A stretch of 64,000 nt of DNA from assembly GCA_963677475.2 (NCBI GenBank), contig CAXXQD010000015.1:310001-374000 (forward strand), given 5' to 3'. Below the pieces are notes generated by a model, which saw nothing but the letters and a program-made list of their open reading frames with translations, was not told where the DNA came from and searched no databases. Each line of letters begins with the position of its first letter. Positions within the stretch are counted from its first letter, which is position 1. This stretch comes from JABMQB01 sp963677475 (GTDB taxonomy: Bacteria > Bacteroidota > Bacteroidia > Bacteroidales > Prolixibacteraceae). Positions 33,226-41,558 of the stretch are shown here, piece by piece. A program made the position numbers and the translations under genes.

Positions 33226-34923
33226 ATGAGTACAAAAAAAGTTACAGGATCCGAAGCCGTAATTCTTTCCTTATTGGAAGAAGGAGTTGATACCATTTTT
33301 GGGTACCCTGGAGGGGCAATTATGCCTATTTATGACTCCTTGTATGATTACGATCAAAAAGTTAAACACGTATTAACCCGTCACGAGCAAGGAGCTGTTC
33401 ACGCTGCTGAAGGTTATGCAAAAGTCACAGGGAAAGCTGGTGTCTGTTTTGCTACATCAGGACCGGGGGCTACAAACCTAATTACGGGAATAGCCGATGC
33501 TATGATTGATTCAATCCCCCTGGTGTGCATTACTGGTCAGGTAACTTCGCCATTATTGGGGACTGATGCTTTTCAGGAATCAGATGTTGTGGGTATTTCA
33601 ATGCCTGTAACCAAATGGAACTTTCAGGTGACAAGGGCTGAAGAGATCCCTGGGGCGATCGCTCAGGCTTTTTATATTGCCCAAACCGGAAGGCCCGGCC
33701 CAGTTTTACTTGACATAACCAAGGATGCTCAATTTAGCGAAATTGATTTCGAATACGAAAAATGTACTAAAATAAGGAGTTATGTTCCGGAATTTCCAGT
33801 GAAAAAAGAAAAAATAGCCGATGCCGTTGAACTAATAGATAAAGCGGAAAAACCACTCATATTATTTGGGCAAGGGGTTATTATTTCAGGTGCGGAAGAA
33901 GAATTTAAAAATTTTGTTGAAAAATCAGGAATTCCTGCAGCATGGACATTGCTGGGTTTGTCGGCATTTCCAACCGAGCATCAGTTAAATGTTGGAATGC
34001 TGGGAATGCATGGTAATTATGGACCAAATTTATTGACCAATGAGGCTGATTTGATTATTGCCGTTGGAATGCGTTTTGATGATAGGGTGACCGGAAAAGT
34101 TTCGGAGTATGCAAAAAACGCCAAAGTTATTCACATAGAAATTGATCCTGCAGAAATTGATAAAATAATAAAAGCAGATGTTCCAATTGTTGGTGATGCT
34201 AAAAAAGCTTTAAAGCTTTTAACCGATGCAGTGAAGAAAAATTCGCATGAAGAATGGCTCAATGAGTTTAAAAAGTGCGATGAAATTGAAAAGGAGAAAG
34301 TTATAAATAAAGATGTACACCCAACTAAAGCGGGTTTGACCATGGGTGAAGTAATCCGGATGGCCAGTGAAAAAACTAACCACGAAGCTGTTTTGGTAAC
34401 CGATGTTGGCCAGCAACAAATGGTTGCTGCAAGGTATTTCAAATTCAGAAAATCAAAAAGTGTCGTAACTTCAGGTGGCTTGGGAACCATGGGGTATGCT
34501 CTTCCGGCAAGCATGGGGGCACAACTTGGTGCGCCAGATCGTACGGTAGTTGCCGTAATTGGCGATGGTGGGTTTCAAATGACGATTCAGGAATTGGGAA
34601 CCATCTGGCAAAATAACCTTCCGGTAAAAATCATTATCTTAAACAATAATTTCCTGGGAATGGTTCGTCAATGGCAACAGTTGTTTTTCGAGAAAAGGTA
34701 CTCATTTACCGAACTGCACAATCCCGATTTTATTAAAATAGGTGAAGGGTTTGGCATACCCGGACATAAGGTGGAGAAACGGGAAGACCTTGATAGCGGC
34801 TTACAAAAAATGTTTGACCATGATGGTCCATACTTGTTAGAGGTTGTGGTTGAAAAAGAAGATAACGTGTTCCCAATGGTGCCAACGGGGGCTTCTGTTT
34901 CTGAAATATTATTGGAACCTTAA
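33226..34923 (+). CDS. ilvB: Acetolactate synthase, large (catalytic) subunit
   Basis: A ThDP-dependent enzyme of about 565 residues forming acetolactate or acetohydroxybutyrate from pyruvate. The catalytic Glu lies in LTRHEQGAVHAAEGYA, FAD/quinone-type contacts in GMHGNYGPNLL, and the ThDP-binding motif GDGGFQMTIQELGT..NN is complete. The frame stays open upstream to a TTG at 33169, with ATGs at 33178, 33217 and 33226. I chose 33226 because homologues begin just before TGSEAVI; the start is uncertain by about 16 codons. It follows ilvD by about 100 bases and is 27 bases from ilvN. Confidence 0.95.
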   Translation: MSTKKVTGSEAVILSLLEEGVDTIFGYPGGAIMPIYDSLYDYDQKVKHVLTRHEQGAVHAAEGYAKVTGKAGVCFATSGPGATNLITGIADAMIDSIPLVCITGQVTSPLLGTDAFQESDVVGISMPVTKWNFQVTRAEEIPGAIAQAFYIAQTGRPGPVLLDITKDAQFSEIDFEYEKCTKIRSYVPEFPVKKEKIADAVELIDKAEKPLILFGQGVIISGAEEEFKNFVEKSGIPAAWTLLGLSAFPTEHQLNVGMLGMHGNYGPNLLTNEADLIIAVGMRFDDRVTGKVSEYAKNAKVIHIEIDPAEIDKIIKADVPIVGDAKKALKLLTDAVKKNSHEEWLNEFKKCDEIEKEKVINKDVHPTKAGLTMGEVIRMASEKTNHEAVLVTDVGQQQMVAARYFKFRKSKSVVTSGGLGTMGYALPASMGAQLGAPDRTVVAVIGDGGFQMTIQELGTIWQNNLPVKIIILNNNFLGMVRQWQQLFFEKRYSFTELHNPDFIKIGEGFGIPGHKVEKREDLDSGLQKMFDHDGPYLLEVVVEKEDNVFPMVPTGASVSEILLEP

Positions 34924-34950
34924 TACATTGATATCATTAAAAATAGTATT

Positions 34951-35493
34951 ATGAAAAAAGAATTTATTATAACAATATTCTCGGAAAACCATATTGGATT
35001 ACTTACCAGGATCACAATAGTTTTTACAAGGAGAAAAATCAATATAGAGAGTTTGACGGTATCAGAATCTGCCATTCCCGGTATTTTTAAATTCACCATT
35101 GTTATTAACAGCACAAAAGAACAAACCATAAAAGTTGTTGGGCAGATCGAAAAACAGATTGACGTGTTAAAGGCATTTTATCATACCAATGAGGAAATGA
35201 TTTATCAGGAGATTGCCCTTTACAAGGTTAGCACCGAAGAGTTGTATAAAAGCGATGCCATCGAAAAAATGGCGAGAAATGCCGGTGCCAGGATTTTGGA
35301 AATTACCCGTGAATATACGGTGATTGAAAAAACGGGGCATAAAGAAGAAACCCAAGCATTATTTGCTGAATTAAATCAATTTAAAGTATTGCAGTTTATC
35401 CGTTCGGGAAGGGTAGCAATTACCCGTGATCCGATTGAAAGGCTATCCGAGTTTCTTAAAGAAAGGGATGCATTTCTTAACCAGCAAGATTAA
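34951..35493 (+). CDS. ilvN: Acetolactate synthase, small (regulatory) subunit
   Basis: A 180-residue regulatory subunit. An ACT domain at about 3-80 (FIITIFSENHIGLLTRITIVFTRR; IESLTVSESAIPG) senses valine, and the C-terminal ALS_ss_C domain follows (REYTVIEKTGHKEETQALFAEL; VLQFIRSGRVAITR). It binds the IlvB dimer and confers feedback inhibition. It closes the ilvDBN transcription unit and is followed by a terminator. Confidence 0.95.
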   Translation: MKKEFIITIFSENHIGLLTRITIVFTRRKINIESLTVSESAIPGIFKFTIVINSTKEQTIKVVGQIEKQIDVLKAFYHTNEEMIYQEIALYKVSTEELYKSDAIEKMARNAGARILEITREYTVIEKTGHKEETQALFAELNQFKVLQFIRSGRVAITRDPIERLSEFLKERDAFLNQQD

Positions 35494-35512
35494 TATTTTT
35501 AGAATAAATATG

Positions 35513-35546
35513 AAGCCTCTGTTTTTGTAAACAGGGGCTTTTTTTT
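35513..35546 (+). terminator. Terminator after ilvN
   Basis: A 12-bp stem (AAGCCTCTGTTT/AAACAGGGGCTT, one wobble), four-base loop and a run of T. Confidence 0.88.
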
Positions 35547-35572
35547 GCCCTGACTTCATTAAATCTTATGGG

Positions 35573-35629
35573 TTTTATTCCACGCACCTTGGTGCGAATA
35601 AAATAATGATTTTCCGAAGTGATACTTCG
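35573..35629. repeat. Pair of adjacent stem-loop palindromes
   Basis: Two hairpins in a gene-free stretch of 262 bases: TTTTATTC..GCACC-TT-GGTGC-GAATAAAA (35573-35602, bulge CAC) and CGAAGT-GAT-ACTTCG (35615-35629). This looks like a dispersed REP-like intergenic repeat; copies elsewhere cannot be tested here. Confidence 0.5.
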
Positions 35630-35755
35630 TCAGTTAGCTACGAGGGGTTTCATTTATAAGTAATTATTAATTAATGCAATGATGTAAATAAACCATAAAA
35701 ATATCAATGTATTGATATTATTGATTTGGATTTTTATATTAGCCTAGATTGTCAT

Positions 35756-37243
35756 TTACGGCAAAGCCATTTTATCCACATATATTTCCTGAAAATCAGG
35801 TTCGCCTTCAAGGTTGACATGGTTAATTTTGGATAGAATACCATCAATGTTTTTTTCGTCCTCAAATAAAAACATCTTAGCACCAATAAGGGCAGTATTT
35901 CCCATTTTGTGAATTTTTCCAGGTGCATTTTCAATCATGCCAGTAGCAACAACATTTTTTATATTCACATAACTCCCAAATCCACCTGCAATATAAATAT
36001 CCTGTATGTCATTCAGTGTTGCATCCAGCTTTTTAGTGAGGATAAATAAACCTGCTGCAATGGCTGCCTTTGCCAATTGAAACTCGTATAAGTCTTTTTG
36101 TGTTAGTATCACCGGGGTTTGAATTTCAATACTCTCGCTGCCGGATAAAATCTCACAGAAATTTCCAATGCTTCCTTGTTTCCTAAACTCCGCAACCGCG
36201 TCAATAAGGGCACTTCCGCAAATTCCTTTTGGTTTAACATTGCCAATGGTGGTAACTTCAAAAGAATCGTTGTTTGCTTTAACCGTAGCAATTGCGCCTG
36301 TGGTAGCACGCATTCCCATAGAGATGGTTGCCCCCTCAAATGCTGGTCCTGCTGCGGTTGATGCACACACAATCCGATCTTTATTTCCAACCACAATTTC
36401 GCCGTTGGTGCCCAAATCGATTAAGGCATTGAGTTTTTCTTTTTTATGGATTCCGGTGGCAGCAATTCCTGCTAAAATATCGCTTCCTACAAAACTACCA
36501 ATGGATGGATAAAACAGTATGTTTTCCTGGATATTGAAATCCCACCCGAGCTCATTTGGCGTAACTATTTTTAAGCCCATATTGTCCGATTTAAACGGGT
36601 ATGCAGACAAGGGGGCAAGGTCAATTCCGCTAAAAATAAACTGCATGACTGTATTGCCAACAATACCTATTTTTTTTAGCTCAACAGGGTGGTTTTTTAA
36701 AATATTTCCGATCATTTCTCCAAGGTGAACACGGATAATATCTGTAATTTCTGCTGCCTTCCCATTGAGAGAGGCTTCAATTCGTGAGATTAAATCGTGC
36801 CCAAATTTCACCTGAGGATTAAGCGAAGATTCAACGGCAATTACTGCGCCTGTTTTAAGGTTAAGTAGCTGGGCAACAATGGTTGTTGTGCCCAGGTCGA
36901 TGGCAATGCCGAAGCCGTCCTTTGGTGTGAAATCAAATTCACTTTCATCGGCTAATATCAGGTGGTTTAACTGATCAATTTCGAGCGTAATATCACCAGT
37001 GCAAATGCTATGGCAGGCAAGCCGCCAAGTTTCATCCAATTTTAATTGATCCAGTTTCCGTTGATGCGTATCATTTACTGTTATTTCACCGTCCAGAAGT
37101 TTCACTTTGCATTTTCCACAGGTGCCTTTCCCCCCACAGGGGAATTCTATCCCATATTCGTGCAAAATATCAATCAGTGCGGTGTTTTCATTTGCACTTA
37201 GCTCTTTTCCCAATGGCTGAAGCCTGATTTTATATTGTTTCAT
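35756..37243 (-). CDS. Reductive activator of corrinoid proteins (RACE; ferredoxin plus ASKHA domain, DUF4445)
   Basis: A 495-residue ATP-dependent reductase that returns the inactive Co(II) state of corrinoid methyltransferase proteins to Co(I). N-terminal plant-type [2Fe-2S] domain with Cys36, Cys42, Cys45 (PCGGKGTCGKC) and Cys77 (LACHSI). From about 105 on, the ASKHA ATPase fold: GIAIDLGTTTIVAQLL, ALIDLGTNGEIVVG, STAAGPAFEGATISMGMRA and DIYIAGGFGSYV. These match RamA/RACE-like and DUF4445 proteins. It is the last gene of the leftward corrinoid cluster, 6 bases after the COG0523 GTPase gene. Its clear partner is the MtaC-type protein encoded upstream. Confidence 0.93.
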   Translation of the reverse strand: MKQYKIRLQPLGKELSANENTALIDILHEYGIEFPCGGKGTCGKCKVKLLDGEITVNDTHQRKLDQLKLDETWRLACHSICTGDITLEIDQLNHLILADESEFDFTPKDGFGIAIDLGTTTIVAQLLNLKTGAVIAVESSLNPQVKFGHDLISRIEASLNGKAAEITDIIRVHLGEMIGNILKNHPVELKKIGIVGNTVMQFIFSGIDLAPLSAYPFKSDNMGLKIVTPNELGWDFNIQENILFYPSIGSFVGSDILAGIAATGIHKKEKLNALIDLGTNGEIVVGNKDRIVCASTAAGPAFEGATISMGMRATTGAIATVKANNDSFEVTTIGNVKPKGICGSALIDAVAEFRKQGSIGNFCEILSGSESIEIQTPVILTQKDLYEFQLAKAAIAAGLFILTKKLDATLNDIQDIYIAGGFGSYVNIKNVVATGMIENAPGKIHKMGNTALIGAKMFLFEDEKNIDGILSKINHVNLEGEPDFQEIYVDKMALP

Positions 37244-37248
37244 AGGTG

Positions 37249-38193
37249 TTACAACAATTCTTTAATACATCTTTCAATCTCTTTTCGGGTTGATATGCTC
37301 TCTTTTTCTATACCGCTTTCCATTATTATTAGGAGCGTATTTTCACTTTTCTCGGAGCAGGGGACGAGGTCGAATTCTCCCATCGAATAGTTGAAAAGAT
37401 ACCAACCCTGTTCCAAGCGAATATATGCTTTTGCCCGGATAATACTTGTTTGTTTTCTAATTTCTGTCACAAGCTCATCAATGCTAAAAATACAATTTTG
37501 TGCGAAAGAAATACTTTGCTGGTAGTAATTCGTAGCGCTTAATTCATTTTTTGTAAAAGATGGGTTATAAAATATTGGGGTATCTTCCTTTTCAGTGCTC
37601 TCCAGTTGTAAGATCTCCGGATCTATTTCTCCTTGGAATATTATTCCATAATAGTTTTTATCCGGGTATTTTTCCCTGATTTTTGCTAATAAATTTGTAT
37701 GCTCTTTTTCACTGACGAGGTCACATTTGTTGAGCAAAATGATATCGGAATTGCTTAGCTGTGACCGGAATATGGGATTAATTTTCATTCGTTGATCGGT
37801 CAATGCCGTTGCTGCTACCATGCAAATAACTGCTTGTAATTGAAGCTCTTCTTGGGTTTTTATAATTTCGGTAACCATTTCAATTCCTCCCAGTCCCGAA
37901 GGTTCAATAAGTATTCGGTCGTAAGTAGCTTCCTTGGTTATTTTTTCAAGGTCTTCCTGAAAATAGCTTTGGGCAGAACAACAAATACACCCGCCGGAAA
38001 TCTCATAAATATTTTCGTTGGTGCCGATCAATGGCGACAAAGTCATAAAATCAATGGATACCTTCCCGAATTCGTTGATAATCACAGCCCATTTTTCTTC
38101 TTTCCTTTTTTGTTTTAGAAGATGGATGATTGCCGTTGTTTTTCCCGCTCCCAAAAAACCAGTGATGATATTTACAGGTGTTGTTTTATACAC
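37249..38193 (-). CDS. COG0523 (CobW/G3E) GTPase
   Basis: A 314-residue P-loop GTPase. Walker A GFLGAGKTT (12-20), switch region INEFGKVSID, metal-binding motif GGCICC (Cys69, 71, 72), Walker B-like ILIEPSGLG and NKCDL for guanine recognition. COG0523 proteins act as metallochaperones for zinc, cobalt or nickel enzymes. Lying 119 bases downstream of mtaB and directly before the corrinoid activator, it may deliver zinc to MtaB or serve the corrinoid; this is inference from context. C-terminal domain (about 200-314) is the usual CobW_C-like part (AKAYIRLEQGWYLFNYS). Confidence 0.9.
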   Translation of the reverse strand: MYKTTPVNIITGFLGAGKTTAIIHLLKQKRKEEKWAVIINEFGKVSIDFMTLSPLIGTNENIYEISGGCICCSAQSYFQEDLEKITKEATYDRILIEPSGLGGIEMVTEIIKTQEELQLQAVICMVAATALTDQRMKINPIFRSQLSNSDIILLNKCDLVSEKEHTNLLAKIREKYPDKNYYGIIFQGEIDPEILQLESTEKEDTPIFYNPSFTKNELSATNYYQQSISFAQNCIFSIDELVTEIRKQTSIIRAKAYIRLEQGWYLFNYSMGEFDLVPCSEKSENTLLIIMESGIEKESISTRKEIERCIKELL

Positions 38194-38282
38194 TTTATGA
38201 TTGATCGGCTAAATATAAAAATAGGTTAAAAGATAGGCTCTTTCAAACAATTGGTTAACCCCAGCAATGTTCACCTTTTGTT

Positions 38283-38299
38283 CCTCCCTTTTGGGGAGG
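38283..38299. repeat. CCTCCC/GGGAGG hairpin between mtaB and the COG0523 gene
   Basis: A 6-bp perfect stem with a 5-base loop, followed by another G-rich half copy (TTAGGAGGGG). G/C-rich elements of this form are scattered in Bacteroidota spacers. It may weaken read-through from mtaB leftward, but no T-run follows. Confidence 0.4.
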
Positions 38300-38312
38300 T
38301 TAGGAGGGGCTT

Positions 38313-39689
38313 TTATAATCCATATTCTTTTAAAATGAATTTGCTTTGGTCGAGCAACGGGAGCATCATTTCCACAAATTCGCTCTCGTTATCAGGAATG
38401 CTGTTTAAATCGTCCCTTAAGAGTGGGAGGTAGGTTGTTTCCATTTCTGAGAGTTTCATCTGTCCCGAAGCCAGTGCTTCTTCAATTATATTAAGTGTTT
38501 CTAACGCGCCATGTTTTGCATTTGCTACATAAGTTTCGCCTTTTACCAGAGCTTTTGAAATGCGAATCACGTTTTCAGGCGATAAAACCAAAGCCTGGGG
38601 ATCAGTATAAACATCGGAATTTACCAAAAGCTGCTGAAACATATGAGTGTGCTGCGATCCCAGTTTCAGTGCTTCGTTCGAAAGCCGTACATCGTATTCC
38701 AGTTGCTCCAAATAAGCTGTAGGAGCCATTCCTGAAAGTAGCTTTATATTTTGAACCGATTCGTTGCTCCATAAATCAGTGCAGGCAAAGGCGATATTTC
38801 CAATAGGACTGAAATGAGCACATGCTGCTGTTTTACCTTCCATGGAAATCGGGATTCCGGTAATTGCTTTTAAGAATGGTCCCTCATATCCACAATCCTT
38901 ATCCGGTCCAATTGCCCCTTCTTCCATGGCAACAATGGAACGCACAACGGAGATAACACGGATTAAAGCTGCAAATACTTTTGGGATGTATTTTTTCTCG
39001 GCAAGCACCATGGCTGTATTAGCAAAACCGCAAGCTGAATCACCTGCAGCTATCTTGTTGTGTGATTTTGCAAGTTCCGTAATTTTTCCCCAGACAAATT
39101 GCATATCCCGAACACCTAAGACACTTAGTGCGAACATCATTCCTTTAATGTCGCACATCATCAAGGCTTCATCAGAAATTTCTTTGCCTCCAGTGCTTTC
39201 TATAGATAATAAATCACCGCCAGCAATCATACCTTTTTCAAATAGTTCCCACATGGGCTCCAGGTATTTTGACGATCGTTGTAAAGCAGGACGTTCGAAT
39301 TCCCTTAAGTCGTTAGGGGTCAGCCGTATTTCTGATTTTAAGCCATGCTTTTGATAGTAATTCTCACAAACCTCATTCATTATATTAACAATATCAATCC
39401 CAATCGAAGGGGTTTTTGTCATCTCCAACAGGGTCTCAAATTCCAGGATCACGCCCTTCGAATTTAAGTGTAATGCTCTTTCCAGGGCACCTTCCGCAAT
39501 TTCTTTGTAGTGCGCATTTACCTGTTTTAAAGTATCGCTGTTAATTTTCATGGTGGGAAGTGTAAAATTCAACTCAGAATATACTTGTCCTCCTCCAATT
39601 TCCAGTCCGCGCCTGGTTTTAACAGGGTTGGGGGCAATTCCGAACATCAATTCCCGGGGATTATTAATTTGTAAGTTTTTGTATTTCAT
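38313..39689 (-). CDS. mtaB: Methanol:corrinoid methyltransferase, MtaB type
   Basis: A 458-residue zinc enzyme that moves the methyl group of methanol onto the cobalt of a partner corrinoid protein. Zinc ligands known from Methanosarcina MtaB (Glu164, Cys220, Cys269) have matches: Glu164 in LLSIESTGG, Cys220 in GDSACGFANTAMVLAE, and a third Cys in either KDCGYEGPF (Cys266) or KTAACAHFSP (Cys290). WSNESVQNIKLLSGMAP is also characteristic. No signal peptide, so cytosolic. It is 132 bases from mtaC. A methyl-acceptor methyltransferase (MtaA or tetrahydrofolate type) is not in the window. A related methylated alcohol or aryl substrate cannot be excluded. Confidence 0.9.
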   Translation of the reverse strand: MKYKNLQINNPRELMFGIAPNPVKTRRGLEIGGGQVYSELNFTLPTMKINSDTLKQVNAHYKEIAEGALERALHLNSKGVILEFETLLEMTKTPSIGIDIVNIMNEVCENYYQKHGLKSEIRLTPNDLREFERPALQRSSKYLEPMWELFEKGMIAGGDLLSIESTGGKEISDEALMMCDIKGMMFALSVLGVRDMQFVWGKITELAKSHNKIAAGDSACGFANTAMVLAEKKYIPKVFAALIRVISVVRSIVAMEEGAIGPDKDCGYEGPFLKAITGIPISMEGKTAACAHFSPIGNIAFACTDLWSNESVQNIKLLSGMAPTAYLEQLEYDVRLSNEALKLGSQHTHMFQQLLVNSDVYTDPQALVLSPENVIRISKALVKGETYVANAKHGALETLNIIEEALASGQMKLSEMETTYLPLLRDDLNSIPDNESEFVEMMLPLLDQSKFILKEYGL

Positions 39690-39821
39690 TTTTCGATAAA
39701 TTGGTTAATAATCAAATGGTTAAAGGTGCTATGATGATTTTCCGCATGGCAATAGTTATCTCATTTTACCAATATTGGCAATCAATTCGTTCTTAATTAA
39801 GAGAAAAGGCTAACTAATCAG

Positions 39822-40487
39822 CTACGATGCTTTGTTCAAATAATCAACAGCCCGTTGAGGATCCGGTGCATAAAAGTCGGCACCTATTTTTGTGCAAAAT
39901 TCATCGGTTACAGGTGCACCTCCAATCAATATTTTTGAAGATGGGCTTTCTGCCTTAATTTTTTCCACAATCTCTTCCATGCTCACCATAGTGGTTGTAA
40001 GCAATGCAGATAAACCAACAACAGCATCAGGATGTTCTTTCAATGCTTCCAGGAATTTGTCAGAACTGACGTCAACACCAAGGTCAACAATGGTATAACC
40101 TGCGCCTTCAACCATCATGGCAACCAGATTTTTACCGATATCATGTAAATCACCTTTTACGGTCCCAATAATAAACGTGCCCTTGGCTTTTACTGCTCCC
40201 GAAGCAAAATAAGGTTTTAACTGAACCATGGATGCTCCCATAGCCCTGGCAGACATCAACATCTGAGGAACAAATATTTTATTTTGTGAAAATTTTTCGC
40301 CCACTTTGGCCATTGCCGGAACCAGGGCATTGTCTAAAATATCGCTTGCGCTAATTCCTGCTTCCAAGGCCTGCTGTGTAAGTTCTTTTGATCCGTCCTG
40401 TCCTTTTAATTGTGGTGGATATGGTGATGCTTTGTCAGCTTTCCCAAATTCTACACATTCGTGTAATTTTTCAATAATGTCGTTCAT
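39822..40487 (-). CDS. mtaC: Corrinoid (methyl-carrier) protein, MtaC type
   Basis: A 221-residue B12 protein. N-terminal helical cap domain (about 1-95: GISASDILDNALVPAMAKVGE, FVPQMLMSARAM) and a Rossmann-like B12 domain with the base-off motif GDLHDIGKN (DxHxxG, His115 as lower cobalt ligand), DLGVDVSSDKF, GLSALLTTTM and LIGGAPVTD. It carries the methyl group between MtaB and an acceptor enzyme and needs the RACE protein encoded downstream. First gene of the leftward cluster, divergent from an AraC regulator gene across 143 bases. Confidence 0.93.
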   Translation of the reverse strand: MNDIIEKLHECVEFGKADKASPYPPQLKGQDGSKELTQQALEAGISASDILDNALVPAMAKVGEKFSQNKIFVPQMLMSARAMGASMVQLKPYFASGAVKAKGTFIIGTVKGDLHDIGKNLVAMMVEGAGYTIVDLGVDVSSDKFLEALKEHPDAVVGLSALLTTTMVSMEEIVEKIKAESPSSKILIGGAPVTDEFCTKIGADFYAPDPQRAVDYLNKAS

Positions 40488-40630
40488 ATCGGTTTGTTTT
40501 GAAGTAATATCAATGCTTTACTAATTAGGATAATGTAAAAATATCGAGGTTTTAGCAATTAAACTACTGCTATTTATACAAATAATAATACTATATTGAC
40601 ATTGATTTAAAATAAAGTTAAATTAGGACC

Positions 40631-41500
40631 ATGACGGCTACATTTAAACAAATAGCTTTAGAGAAAGATTCTTCTTTTTATATAGGTATTTTTCAGGATA
40701 ACATGGAAGAAATTTCATGGCATTACCATAACAATTATGAAATTTGCTTTATTACAGAAGGACATGGGAAAAGGATTGTTGCCGACTCAATTGAAGAATT
40801 TCATCCCGGGGATTTGATATTTATTGGAGGAAAGTTGCCCCATGTTTGGATTGCAGATAAGGATACAGCTTCACCTTCAGGAAGGACCCTCGAAATGGTT
40901 TACTTACAGTTTAGTGCCGATGTATTGCCCAAAGAATTATTGAGCTTGCCTGAGTTTGTGAATGTAAAGCGTGCATTGAAAGATTCTGAGCGCGGGATGC
41001 GAATCCTGGATGATACGTTAAATGAAGTGAGTAAGATTATGCTTCAATTGCCTTATATGCAAACTTTTGAAAGAATGATGAACTTTTACAAATTGATGGA
41101 TATTATTGGCAAAAGTAGATCGGTGGAGTTGCTCACCTCCGAAGACTTTATTAAAAAAAGGTTCACCACAGCAAATAACCGGATCAATATTATTCATGAG
41201 TACCTAATGAATAATTACCGCGAAGAAATTGAATTAGACCATCTTGCAGAATTGGCGAGCATGGCAAAAAGCTCATTGTGTCGGTTTTTCAAGGAAAAAA
41301 TGGGAATTACAATTTTTGAATACCTGAATAAAATAAAAATTGAATATGCCTGTAAATTATTAATGGACGAAGATTTAAGTATTTTTGATGTGAGCCTGGA
41401 TAGTGGTTTTAACAACCTGAGTTTTTTTAATAAACAATTTAAAAAAGTTACAGGGCATACGCCTAGCAGGTATCGAAAACAATTTACCGGATTAGCATGA
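40631..41500 (+). CDS. AraC family transcriptional regulator with cupin sensor domain
   Basis: A 289-residue regulator. An N-terminal cupin holds EISWHYHNNYEICFITEG and FHPGDLIFIGGKLPHVW. The C-terminal AraC domain (about 190-287) has both helix-turn-helix motifs, with ELASMAKSSLCRFFKEKMG and the signature VSLDSGFNNLSFFNKQFKKVTGHTPSRYR. It is divergent from mtaC, so it is the likely regulator of the corrinoid cluster. The effector is unknown; cupin sensors of this type usually bind a small sugar or acid. Confidence 0.93.
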   Translation: MTATFKQIALEKDSSFYIGIFQDNMEEISWHYHNNYEICFITEGHGKRIVADSIEEFHPGDLIFIGGKLPHVWIADKDTASPSGRTLEMVYLQFSADVLPKELLSLPEFVNVKRALKDSERGMRILDDTLNEVSKIMLQLPYMQTFERMMNFYKLMDIIGKSRSVELLTSEDFIKKRFTTANNRINIIHEYLMNNYREEIELDHLAELASMAKSSLCRFFKEKMGITIFEYLNKIKIEYACKLLMDEDLSIFDVSLDSGFNNLSFFNKQFKKVTGHTPSRYRKQFTGLA

Positions 41501-41558
41501 TTTTTTATTCTTTCCATGAATCTTCATAAATGCGTATATTCGGGTTCGGAAACATTTA

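Noticed and set aside
38842..39354. 170-residue open frame on the plus strand
   Set aside because: Lies antisense to the mtaB catalytic core; no recognisable motif.
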